A stretch of DNA of 16,314 bases from an uncultured Verrucomicrobiota bacterium (lineage in GTDB: Bacteria > Verrucomicrobiota > Verrucomicrobiia > Chthoniobacterales > SZAS-18), in assembly GCA_937871685.1 (NCBI GenBank), contig CALMOL010000226.1:1-16314 (forward strand), in the 5' to 3' direction. Of this stretch, positions 9,732 through 16,314 are shown one piece after another (within the stretch, counting starts at the first letter, position 1; every line of letters begins with the position of its first letter). The notes beneath the pieces were generated by a model. It was not told the DNA's origin and did not search any database. It saw only the letters and a list, made by a program, of their open reading frames with translations. A program made the translations under genes and the position numbers.

Positions 9732-11768
9732 CTAAGGCAGCTCATAGACTTCCACCAGGGCGTTGCCGGAGGTGCTGTTCAGGCCGCGCACGATGGCCGT
9801 GTAGGCGCCGGGCTGAAGCGTGGCAAAGATCGCTGACTCCAGGTTTGAGTTGGGTGCTAGGCCCGTGGCGCGAATCTCGGTGGCCTGGGTTTCCTGCCAG
9901 TCGTCGTTGCTCATGAGGGAGGCAGTGGAGGACAAGAGCTCCAGCGTCGGGTCAGCCAGGATGTTGGGCACGCCCGCGGCCATGAGACTCGGGCCGAGCG
10001 CGCGGATGAGCACGCGCTTGGTGCCGGGGCCTTGGACCACGAAGCCGGCGATCATCACGTTGTCGCCGGTGCCCACGGGACCGCGCGTGGCGATGTTGAT
10101 GAGCTTGGCCGGCGCGGCAGTGTCGGCGTCATACACCTCGACGATGCAGTTGCCGGTGGTGCCGTTGGCACCGCGCACGATGGCGGTGTAGCCGCCCGGG
10201 GGCAGGGACAGCACCAGGGCGCTCTCCAGGCCGTTGGACGGGGTCAGGTTGAAGCCCGCCAGGGCCGCCTGGTCGGCGGCGGAAAGCTGGCCCCAGTTGT
10301 CGTTGGCGCCTACGCTCTGGCCAGAGCCGTTGAAGACGCCCAGCGACGGGTCGCCCAGTGTGCCGGGCACGCCCGCGGCGGCGAGGCTTGGCCCCAGCGC
10401 GCGGATGACCACGCGCTTGTTGCCCGTGCCCCCCACCACGAAGCCGGCAATCAACACGTCGTCGCCCGTGCCCGTGCGCAGCCGCGTGGCCACGTTGATC
10501 AGGCGCGCGTTCGCGACGGGGGTGCTGCCGGTGACGGTGAGCGAGAGGACCGTGCCGTTGCCGCCGGTTCCGCCCGCGCCGGTCAGGCTGGCGAAGACGT
10601 TCGTGCCGATCTCCACCAAACCACCGACGGGATTCGACGGGCCGGTGGCGGTATCGGGAGTCAGCTTGGCCAGCAGGGTAAAGGTGCCGTCCGTCTTGAT
10701 CTCGAAGAAGCCGCCGGGGCCAAACCGCAGGCTCGACGGGTCAGAGCCGAAGCCTTCGAGGAGATTCCCGTAGAAATTGCCATTGCTGCCCTGGACGAGG
10801 CCGCCCGGCGAAATGCCATCCACGAAGGGATCCTGGAACTCGTGGAGAAGCGTGACGGAGCCAGCGAGCGTGGCGCGGAAGACCGTGCCGAACTGCCGCG
10901 CGCCGCCCTGCTTGGAGGTGCCGTAGAGGGCACCGTCAGAACCTTGAACCAAGGCATTCAGGAAGCTGCCGGGGGCCGTGCTGCCGCCGCGGAAGGTGAA
11001 GATCTTCGTCACCGTGCCGTCCATCTTCGCCTGGAAGATGGAGCCATTCCCGCCGTCGCCGCCTGAGGCGCCGCCGCGGTTGGTCAAGCCGTAAAAGTTG
11101 CCGTCCGAGCCGACGATAAGCTGGGCTTCGGGGCTTTGGCCGGGGCCGTCGCCGGTGGTGAAAGCGAAGAGCGTGGTCCGCGTTTGGCCATTGGCTGAGA
11201 GACGGAAGAAGGTGCCATAGTTGCCGACGCTGCCACCGTCGCGCGTCAGGCCGTAGAAGTTGCCGTCGCTGCCTTGGACAAGGGCGCTGGGGAACTTGCC
11301 TTCGTTGGGTGCGCCGGTGTCGAATTCATACAGCTTCGTGTAGGCACCGCTCAGGGTCAGGCGAAAGAACACGCCGGCGCCAGCGGGGGTCGTCGGATTC
11401 GCGCCGCCGCCACGGGTGATGCCGTAGAGGTTGCCATCCTGGCCTTGGATGATGGCCTTGGGCAGGATGCCTTCCGACTGAGATTGGAAGGCATAGAGCA
11501 CGCTGAACTGGCCGCCGGGCGTCAACCGGAAGACCGTGCCCCGGTCGCCGACGCCGCCGGCGGAGATGACGCCGTAGAAATTGCCGTCGCTCGCCCGGAT
11601 GATCGGCGCGGGAGCGGAGGGAGTAGCGCCGTCAGTGACGGCGAGGTTGCGCAGCACCGTCACGGCGCCCGTCGCTTGCGCGCGAGCCCGGGGGACGAGG
11701 GAGAGGGTGCTGGTGAGGGCTAGAACGAGGACGAACAGACGGACCGACAGAGGTTTGAGCAGAAGCAC
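9732..11768 (-). CDS. Secreted GloVer-type tandem-repeat protein with two C-terminal LINVATR modules
   Basis: A 678-residue protein from a GTG at 11768. That start gives a clean signal peptide: basic MLLLKPLSVR, hydrophobic LFVLVLALTSTLSLV, then RARA-QA as likely cleavage site. The frame stays open much further upstream, but that stretch is nonsense overlapping the neighbouring gene. Residues ~52-430 hold six clear repeats and one degenerate repeat, of the type GSDGNFYGxTxxGG...GTVFRLTxxGxxxxLYxF, as in the GloVer repeats common in Verrucomicrobiota. Residues ~427-555 and ~556-678 are two copies of a ~120-residue module beginning LIN(V/I)ATR and containing (V/M)IAGFVV, RALGPSL and (D/N)DW, ending VEVYDAD and VEVYELP. 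The module may act in surface display or sorting, but that is inference. The protein is presumably exported; its binding partner is unknown. Confidence 0.85.
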   Translation of the reverse strand: MLLLKPLSVRLFVLVLALTSTLSLVPRARAQATGAVTVLRNLAVTDGATPSAPAPIIRASDGNFYGVISAGGVGDRGTVFRLTPGGQFSVLYAFQSQSEGILPKAIIQGQDGNLYGITRGGGANPTTPAGAGVFFRLTLSGAYTKLYEFDTGAPNEGKFPSALVQGSDGNFYGLTRDGGSVGNYGTFFRLSANGQTRTTLFAFTTGDGPGQSPEAQLIVGSDGNFYGLTNRGGASGGDGGNGSIFQAKMDGTVTKIFTFRGGSTAPGSFLNALVQGSDGALYGTSKQGGARQFGTVFRATLAGSVTLLHEFQDPFVDGISPGGLVQGSNGNFYGNLLEGFGSDPSSLRFGPGGFFEIKTDGTFTLLAKLTPDTATGPSNPVGGLVEIGTNVFASLTGAGGTGGNGTVLSLTVTGSTPVANARLINVATRLRTGTGDDVLIAGFVVGGTGNKRVVIRALGPSLAAAGVPGTLGDPSLGVFNGSGQSVGANDNWGQLSAADQAALAGFNLTPSNGLESALVLSLPPGGYTAIVRGANGTTGNCIVEVYDADTAAPAKLINIATRGPVGTGDNVMIAGFVVQGPGTKRVLIRALGPSLMAAGVPNILADPTLELLSSTASLMSNDDWQETQATEIRATGLAPNSNLESAIFATLQPGAYTAIVRGLNSTSGNALVEVYELP

Positions 11769-12058
11769 AGGTTCAATTGCGAACGTTGAGGGTTGATGCC
11801 GCTGAAATGCGGCGTTGTTGGCGTAAGACACGAGGGCTCGCCGCGCGTTCAACGCGATGCGCCGGCGGCGAGACGTGGCGGTTGACAGCCCAGTTTCTTT
11901 CGCCCGCGCGCCTTCTCTTCTGTTGATGCGCGAGAAAACTGCCGTCGCCGCTGTTTCAGAGAAGGCCCTTCCGCCAAAAAAAATAAAATTTTGGCTATGC
12001 TTCCGACGCTCAACCGCAGGGGCGAGGAAGCGGTTGCGTGGCGTCCCAGCGGTCGCCC
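11769..12058. other. Intergenic stretch between the amidohydrolase and GloVer genes, with A/T tract
   Basis: No gene is supported. On the minus strand, downstream of the amidohydrolase stop, GCTTCC and GGAAGC (12031-12026 and 12004-11999) could pair around a 21-nt loop. They are followed by AAAATTTTATTTTTTTT (11992-11976), a T-rich run very unlike the GC-rich surroundings. This may be a weak terminator. The rest presumably carries the promoter of the GloVer gene, but no clear boxes are seen. Confidence 0.4.
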
Positions 12059-13414
12059 TCACTGCCCGAGCTTGCGGCGGTATTTGTCGCGCAGGCGGGT
12101 GTGCTTGCTGGAAAGGTCCACGGGCCGGCCGGCGATCCAGGCTTGCTCGATCTGCGTGGCGATCTCCAGGGGGTCGCCGCTTGAAACGAAGAGCGTGGCC
12201 TCCTTGCCGGCGGCGAGCGAGCCGAGGCGATCTCCCGCGCCGAGGATTTGCGCGGGATAGAGCGTCACGGCCCGGAGCGCTTCCTCGCGCGGCAGGCCGT
12301 GCGCGGCGGCCATCGCGGCCTCGTAGGGCAGGTTTGCCTCGATGGCGCTCTCGAAGACGGAGCCGGGCCGTCCGATGCAGAACGCCACGCCGGCCGCGTG
12401 GAGCTTCCCGGCGAGGGCGTAGGAACTTTCGTAGCCATCGTCGCGACGCAGCGGCAAGCCGCTCGGCGCGGAGCAGATCACGGGGACTTTCTGCGTGCGG
12501 AGTCGATCCGCGACGCGCCACGCGTCCTGGCCGCCGACGATCACCAGGCGCAGCTTTTCCGTCTCGCCCCACGCGAGCGCGGCCTCCAGCTGCTTCCACT
12601 CGTGCGCGTGGACGAAGACCGGCTTCGCGCCGGCCAGCACCGGGCGCATCGCCTCGAATCGAGCGTCGGGCGCACCCCGGAGCGCCCCAGCGGCAGCGGC
12701 GGCATGATAGGCGCGCGCAGCGGCGAAGAATTCGCGCAGCTCGCGCATCCGGCGGTCGATCTCCTTCTGCTGCTCCTCGGGACCGGAGCGCGCGGCGGCG
12801 CGGCGGGAGCGGTCAATGCGCATCTCGGGCCAGTGGATGTGGAGGCCGGCGGCGGGCAGCACGGTCATGTCTTCCCACGTCCAGCCGTCGAGCCGGATGA
12901 GCGCGGACAAGCCGGCGATCGCGCCGTCGGAGGCCTGCGGCACGGCGAGCGCGCAGAGGACGCCGTTGGAGCGCGTGACGGGAAGCAACTCCGAGTCCGG
13001 GTTGATCGAGACTTGGGCGCGCGCGTTCGGGTTGAGCATGCCGGACTCGGCCACGTCGAGGGTCGGGCGCACGCCGTCGTATTCGCCGAGGCCGAGGGCG
13101 GAGTTCGGGGCGATGAGGGCGGGGTAAACATGGCGGCCCCTGAGTTCGACGACCTCCGCGTCGGGCGGGGCGGCGAGCGCGCGGCCGATGGCCTTGATCG
13201 TGGCGCCGTCAATGAGCAGGTCCGCGCCGTCGAGATCGGGAGAATCCACCGGATGGATCACGCCGCCGCGCAGGAGCACGGGTTTGCCGGGCGCGGGCTG
13301 GGGGATGGAGTCGTTGGCGCCTGCTCCAGCGGGGCATAGGATGCACAGGACATATACGATGTATAGGACATATATGTCCCATTTGGCGGCCGGGTGGGGA
13401 AAAGAGGAGCGCAT
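12059..13414 (-). CDS. Exported amidohydrolase-superfamily protein lacking the HxH metal motif
   Basis: A 451-residue protein from the ATG at 13414, which lies 13 bp after the upstream amidohydrolase stop, so an operon is likely. Residues 1-33 form a signal peptide with an unusual Tyr/Val/Cys-rich core (DIYVLYIVYVLCILC) and AGA as likely cleavage site. GGVIHPVDSPDLDGADLLID and ATIKAIG form the small beta-domain that opens amidohydrolases. Where active members read GLIDxHxH, this one has ALIAPNSALGLGE (about residues 99-111). AQVSINPDSELLPVTRSNGV and the C-terminal PAQILGAGDRLGSLAAGKEATLFVSSGDPL are typical of the imidazolonepropionase-like branch. Without the HxH pair it is probably a catalytically altered or non-catalytic partner of its neighbour; this is inference. 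A further open stretch upstream to 13777 overlaps the neighbouring gene and is not coding. Confidence 0.85.
   Translation of the reverse strand: MRSSFPHPAAKWDIYVLYIVYVLCILCPAGAGANDSIPQPAPGKPVLLRGGVIHPVDSPDLDGADLLIDGATIKAIGRALAAPPDAEVVELRGRHVYPALIAPNSALGLGEYDGVRPTLDVAESGMLNPNARAQVSINPDSELLPVTRSNGVLCALAVPQASDGAIAGLSALIRLDGWTWEDMTVLPAAGLHIHWPEMRIDRSRRAAARSGPEEQQKEIDRRMRELREFFAAARAYHAAAAAGALRGAPDARFEAMRPVLAGAKPVFVHAHEWKQLEAALAWGETEKLRLVIVGGQDAWRVADRLRTQKVPVICSAPSGLPLRRDDGYESSYALAGKLHAAGVAFCIGRPGSVFESAIEANLPYEAAMAAAHGLPREEALRAVTLYPAQILGAGDRLGSLAAGKEATLFVSSGDPLEIATQIEQAWIAGRPVDLSSKHTRLRDKYRRKLGQ
13335..13380. repeat. Short AGGACATATA repeats and palindrome inside the signal-peptide coding region
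   Basis: AGGACATATA occurs at 13347-13356 and again at 13365-13374. The second copy is part of the perfect 14-bp palindrome GGACATATATGTCC (13366-13379). A related ATAGGATGCA precedes them. The stretch is AT-rich against GC-rich surroundings and encodes the hydrophobic core of the amidohydrolase signal peptide on the minus strand. Confidence 0.65.
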
Positions 13415-13427
13415 GATGGAAGGGGGC

Positions 13428-16314
13428 TTAGCGGCCCTCGGCGGAGGAGCAGTTATGGGCGTCGGTGCCGTCGTGATAGAGGGAGCGCTGCTCGCGTTCC
13501 CAGTGGATCTCGCGGTGGCGGACAACACGCGCGGCAAAAGAATCCTCGGCCCCGGATTCCTCGGGCTTCTTCTCGGCGTCGGCCCCGGCGTCGCGGCCTG
13601 GCCCGCCACCCGGGCCGGCGATGGCCTTGAGGCGCTCGGGAAGGGCGCGCTGGACGAGAAGCTCGCGGCGTTTGCCAGCTTCCTCGCGCAGGCGGGCGTC
13701 GCGGGCGCGGTCGAAGTGGCAGCGTCCGTCGATCCACGTCTGCTCGGCCTTCGCATACGAGGAAAGCGGCGACACATCCCAGATCACGAAATCGCCGTCC
13801 TTGCCCGGCTCCAGCGAGCCGACCTGCTTTTCGATCTGGAGCTGCCTTGCCGGCCAGAGCGTCACGAGCTTCAGCGCCTCCTCGGGCGCGAGGCCGCCGT
13901 GCTTCATGGCCTTCGCCGCCTCGGTGTTGAGGCGGCGGGCGAGGTCGCCGGAATCGGAGTTCACCGAGGTCAGCACGCCGGCGCGCACGAGCATCGCCGG
14001 GTTGAACGGAATCGCGTCGGACGCCTCGATCTTGTAGTTCCACCAATCGGCGAAGGACGACGCGCCAACGCCGTGGCGCGCGAGCACGTCCGCAATCTTA
14101 TAGCCCTCCAGCACATGCTGGAAGGTGCCCAGGCGAATGCCGAAGTCCTCCGCGAGCCGCACCAGCATCAGCATCTCGTCCTGGCGGTAGGCGTGGCAGT
14201 GAATCAGGCGCTCGCCGCGCACGATTTCCAGCGCCGCCTCCAGGCGCAGGTCGCGGCGCACCGGCGCGACGAGCGAGCCCTTCCTCGCCTCGTCGAGGCG
14301 GCGGGCGTAGTCGCGCGCGGCTTGGAACGTGTCGCGCATGATCTCGTCCACGCCCATGCGCGTCTGCGGGTAGCGGGTCGTGAAGCGCTCGCCCCAGTTG
14401 GCCTGCTTCACGTTCTCGCCGAGCGCGAACTTCACGCCGGGCTTGGCGCCCGCGAAGTGCATCGCCTCGGCGGGCATTCCCCAGCGCAACTTGATGACCT
14501 GGTTCTGCCCGCCAATGGGGTTGGCCGAGCCGTGGAGCTGGTTCGCCACGGTGAGGCCGCCGGCCAACTCGCGGTAAAGGCCGATGTCCGTGGGGTCGGT
14601 CACGTCCGCGATGCGCACCTCGCAGGTGACAGCGCTGGTGCCCTCGTTGACGCCGCGCGAGATGCCGGAGTGCGAGTGGCAATCGATGATGCCCGGCGTG
14701 ACGTGCTTGCCGGCGGCGTCGATGACCGTGGCGTTCGGCGGGGCGACCAGATTGGAGCCGACCGCACGGACCTTGCCGTTTTCGATGAGCAGGTCGGCAT
14801 TCTCAAGGCGGCCCTGCGGCCCCGAGGTCCACACGGTCGCGCCGCGCACGAGGACGGCCGGCGGCGCGGCGAGGTCATCCTTCGTGAGGCCGAAGGCGCC
14901 GGCCGGATACGCGGCGGGCAGCGGCACCGGCGGCTTGGGCTGAGCGTCTTCTTTCGGCGCTGGCTTTGACCACGCGGCGGTGCGACGCATCTCCCAGCGG
15001 AACTCGCGGCCGTCCACGCGCTGGCCGATGCCGGCGAGGAAATCCGGCGCGGCCGGTCCCTCCGGCGGCAACGCGGCGGAAAGCCGGACCGTTCCCTCGC
15101 CGCCGCCAAGCAGCTTCTGCGGCGGCGCGAGCACCAGGCGACCCGCCTGGATGGACGCGGGCACAGAATCCTTTTCCCCCGCGGTCACGCGTGGCCGTCC
15201 CGCTTCGCCGGCAATCTTCAGCGTGAGCGGCGGTGCATCCGGGATGGTCACCGTCCAAGTGCCCCGCACGTCGCGCTCGCGGCCTTTGTCGGTTTCGAAC
15301 CACTCGCCGTCCACCCACACCGCCACGATCGCGGCGTCGTCGTCCTTGAAGAGGTCGCCCGAAGCCACGGTGAGGTGCGCCGGCCGGCCCTTCTCGATCA
15401 CGCCGAGGCGATCCTCCGCGCCGAAGATCTTGGCCGGCACCGTGGTCACCGCGGCGAGGGCCGCCTCGGGTGGCAGGCCGCGCTTCACCGTCTCACGCAC
15501 GCGCGGCCAGAACCGGTCCGTCTTCTCCAAACCGGCGGCGGAAAATGCCACGGGCACGCCGGCCGCGTGAAGCTTCCCGGGGTTGGCGGGCGCCTCCTGC
15601 CAATGTTCCAGGTCATTGAGCGGCACGTCGAGGGCGCGCTCGGCGGTCTCGACCTCCGGCACCTCGGGGAAATTCAGCGGCAGGATCACCGGGGCCTTGA
15701 CGGCCCGCACGGAATCCAGCGCGCGGTATTCGAAGCCGGAGCCGCGCAGGGCCGCCAGGCGCACCTTGAATTCCTGCGCCACCCGCGCCACGCGCGCCGG
15801 GTCCAGCTCGTCGTCGGTGTTGAACACCAGGCCCACGCGGCCTTCCACCACCGGCGCGAGCGCGAGCAGGGCGCGATTGTCCTCCGGCCGTTCGGCGGCG
15901 GCGGGACTCTTCTCCGCCCATTCGCGGGCGGCGCGGTGCCACTGGGCGTCGGAAAGCGTCTGCCGCACGAGCGCCACCGCGCCCATGAGCGAGCCGGGAT
16001 ACACCGGCTCGCCAAATCCCGATTGCTCGAAGGCTGCATTCTGCGCGCCGACGGACCGGATCACGCTCTTCGTCGGCTCGGCTCCGCTGGTCGCCACGAG
16101 CGCGCTCGTCCCGCGGAAGATGCCGCGCCCGGGCGTGACCGACGCGGCGGCAAAGCCCAGCGAGCGGAGGATCTCGTGGCCCTTCTCGTCCGGCCGGAGC
16201 AAATCGGCGGCGGCGCGCTGGGGCGTGACCTTCGGGTTCCACGAGGCGGAGCCGCCGGGCTCGGCGGCGGCGCGCGGGGGCGGCGTCGGCGCGGCGCGCC
16301 GGCCGCGCGCGGGC
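13428..16314 (-). CDS. Double-domain amidohydrolase family protein (N-terminus outside window)
   Basis: At least 960 residues. The frame is open to the window edge (RRAAPTPPP...SWNPKVTPQRAAADLL), so the start lies outside. The first half (NPKVTPQRAAAD; TPGRGIFRGTSALV; KLHAAGVPVAFSAAG; PAKIFGAEDRLGVIEKGRPA) resembles an amidohydrolase without visible metal ligands and is similar to the downstream gene product. A beta-rich linker follows (about 14960-15290, GTWTVTIPDAPPLTLKI). The second half is a full amidohydrolase: VLVRGATVWTSGPQGRLENA, then DCHSHSG (14684-14664) with the HxH pair, HCHAY (14201-14187), FQHV (14123-14112) and NSDSGDL (13961-13941), giving the expected His, His and Asp metal ligands. 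It ends PARQLQIEKQVGSLEPGKDG and a charged tail. It likely hydrolyses a cyclic amide or peptide-like substrate outside the cytoplasm, but the substrate is unknown and export depends on the unseen N-terminus. Confidence 0.88.
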   Translation of the reverse strand, partial: PARGRRAAPTPPPRAAAEPGGSASWNPKVTPQRAAADLLRPDEKGHEILRSLGFAAASVTPGRGIFRGTSALVATSGAEPTKSVIRSVGAQNAAFEQSGFGEPVYPGSLMGAVALVRQTLSDAQWHRAAREWAEKSPAAAERPEDNRALLALAPVVEGRVGLVFNTDDELDPARVARVAQEFKVRLAALRGSGFEYRALDSVRAVKAPVILPLNFPEVPEVETAERALDVPLNDLEHWQEAPANPGKLHAAGVPVAFSAAGLEKTDRFWPRVRETVKRGLPPEAALAAVTTVPAKIFGAEDRLGVIEKGRPAHLTVASGDLFKDDDAAIVAVWVDGEWFETDKGRERDVRGTWTVTIPDAPPLTLKIAGEAGRPRVTAGEKDSVPASIQAGRLVLAPPQKLLGGGEGTVRLSAALPPEGPAAPDFLAGIGQRVDGREFRWEMRRTAAWSKPAPKEDAQPKPPVPLPAAYPAGAFGLTKDDLAAPPAVLVRGATVWTSGPQGRLENADLLIENGKVRAVGSNLVAPPNATVIDAAGKHVTPGIIDCHSHSGISRGVNEGTSAVTCEVRIADVTDPTDIGLYRELAGGLTVANQLHGSANPIGGQNQVIKLRWGMPAEAMHFAGAKPGVKFALGENVKQANWGERFTTRYPQTRMGVDEIMRDTFQAARDYARRLDEARKGSLVAPVRRDLRLEAALEIVRGERLIHCHAYRQDEMLMLVRLAEDFGIRLGTFQHVLEGYKIADVLARHGVGASSFADWWNYKIEASDAIPFNPAMLVRAGVLTSVNSDSGDLARRLNTEAAKAMKHGGLAPEEALKLVTLWPARQLQIEKQVGSLEPGKDGDFVIWDVSPLSSYAKAEQTWIDGRCHFDRARDARLREEAGKRRELLVQRALPERLKAIAGPGGGPGRDAGADAEKKPEESGAEDSFAARVVRHREIHWEREQRSLYHDGTDAHNCSSAEGR

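Noticed and set aside
11769..12599. N-terminal extension of the GloVer-repeat gene frame
   Set aside because: It is Arg/Ala-rich nonsense overlapping the amidohydrolase coding region; the signal peptide from the GTG at 11768 marks the real start.
13415..13777. N-terminal extension of the second amidohydrolase frame
   Set aside because: It overlaps the first amidohydrolase in another frame and is Pro/Arg/Ser-rich; the ATG at 13414 gives a signal peptide.
13188..14969. 593-codon open frame on the plus strand opposite the amidohydrolases
   Set aside because: Antisense shadow across two well-supported genes, with no recognisable motifs.

Overview
The window is GC-rich bacterial chromosomal DNA. 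It most likely comes from a member of the Verrucomicrobiota, perhaps Opitutales-like. This is inferred from family content: a secreted GloVer-type tandem-repeat protein, an NHL-repeat protein sharing a C-terminal LINVATRLRT...VEVYELP module, and tandem secreted amidohydrolases. No rRNA or other marker gene is present to confirm it.

Layout. (1) Positions 2-1740, + strand: a surface-polysaccharide pair. The end of a membrane-anchored GT2 glycosyltransferase overlaps a GT4-like glycosyltransferase by ATGA. (2) Positions 1824-3692, - strand: a GT9 (heptosyltransferase-like) gene followed by a SAM methyltransferase. Both are visibly less GC-rich than their surroundings and converge on the first pair. 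(3) Positions 3767-4111: a decayed IS630-type transposase with an internal deletion, an in-frame stop and a lost catalytic Asp. (4) Positions 4231-4731: a small DUF456-type membrane protein, followed by a long imperfect inverted repeat (4750-4847). (5) Positions 4866-5971: a broken NHL-repeat secreted-protein gene with three frameshifts and a missing 5' end. (6) Positions 5983-6335: an array of exact 21-bp units built from palindromic blocks whose neighbouring half-sites change together. It lies directly against the broken 5' end of the NHL gene. (7) Positions 6597-9479, - strand: aconitase (acnA). (8) Positions 9732-11768, - strand: an intact secreted GloVer-repeat protein with two copies of the C-terminal module. 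(9) Positions 12059-16314, - strand: two tandem amidohydrolase-superfamily genes 13 bp apart. The upstream one is a double-domain protein running off the window and the downstream one lacks the HxH metal motif.

The left end looks like part of an LPS or exopolysaccharide locus assembled from pieces of different origin. The centre and right combine one housekeeping TCA-cycle gene with exported proteins. No phage, CRISPR or defence system was found. The most unusual element is the 21-bp array, a chain of potential hairpins with near-constant 7-nt T-rich loops in which adjacent stems covary. It is not a CRISPR and probably not a gene, although the unit length keeps long frames open on both strands.
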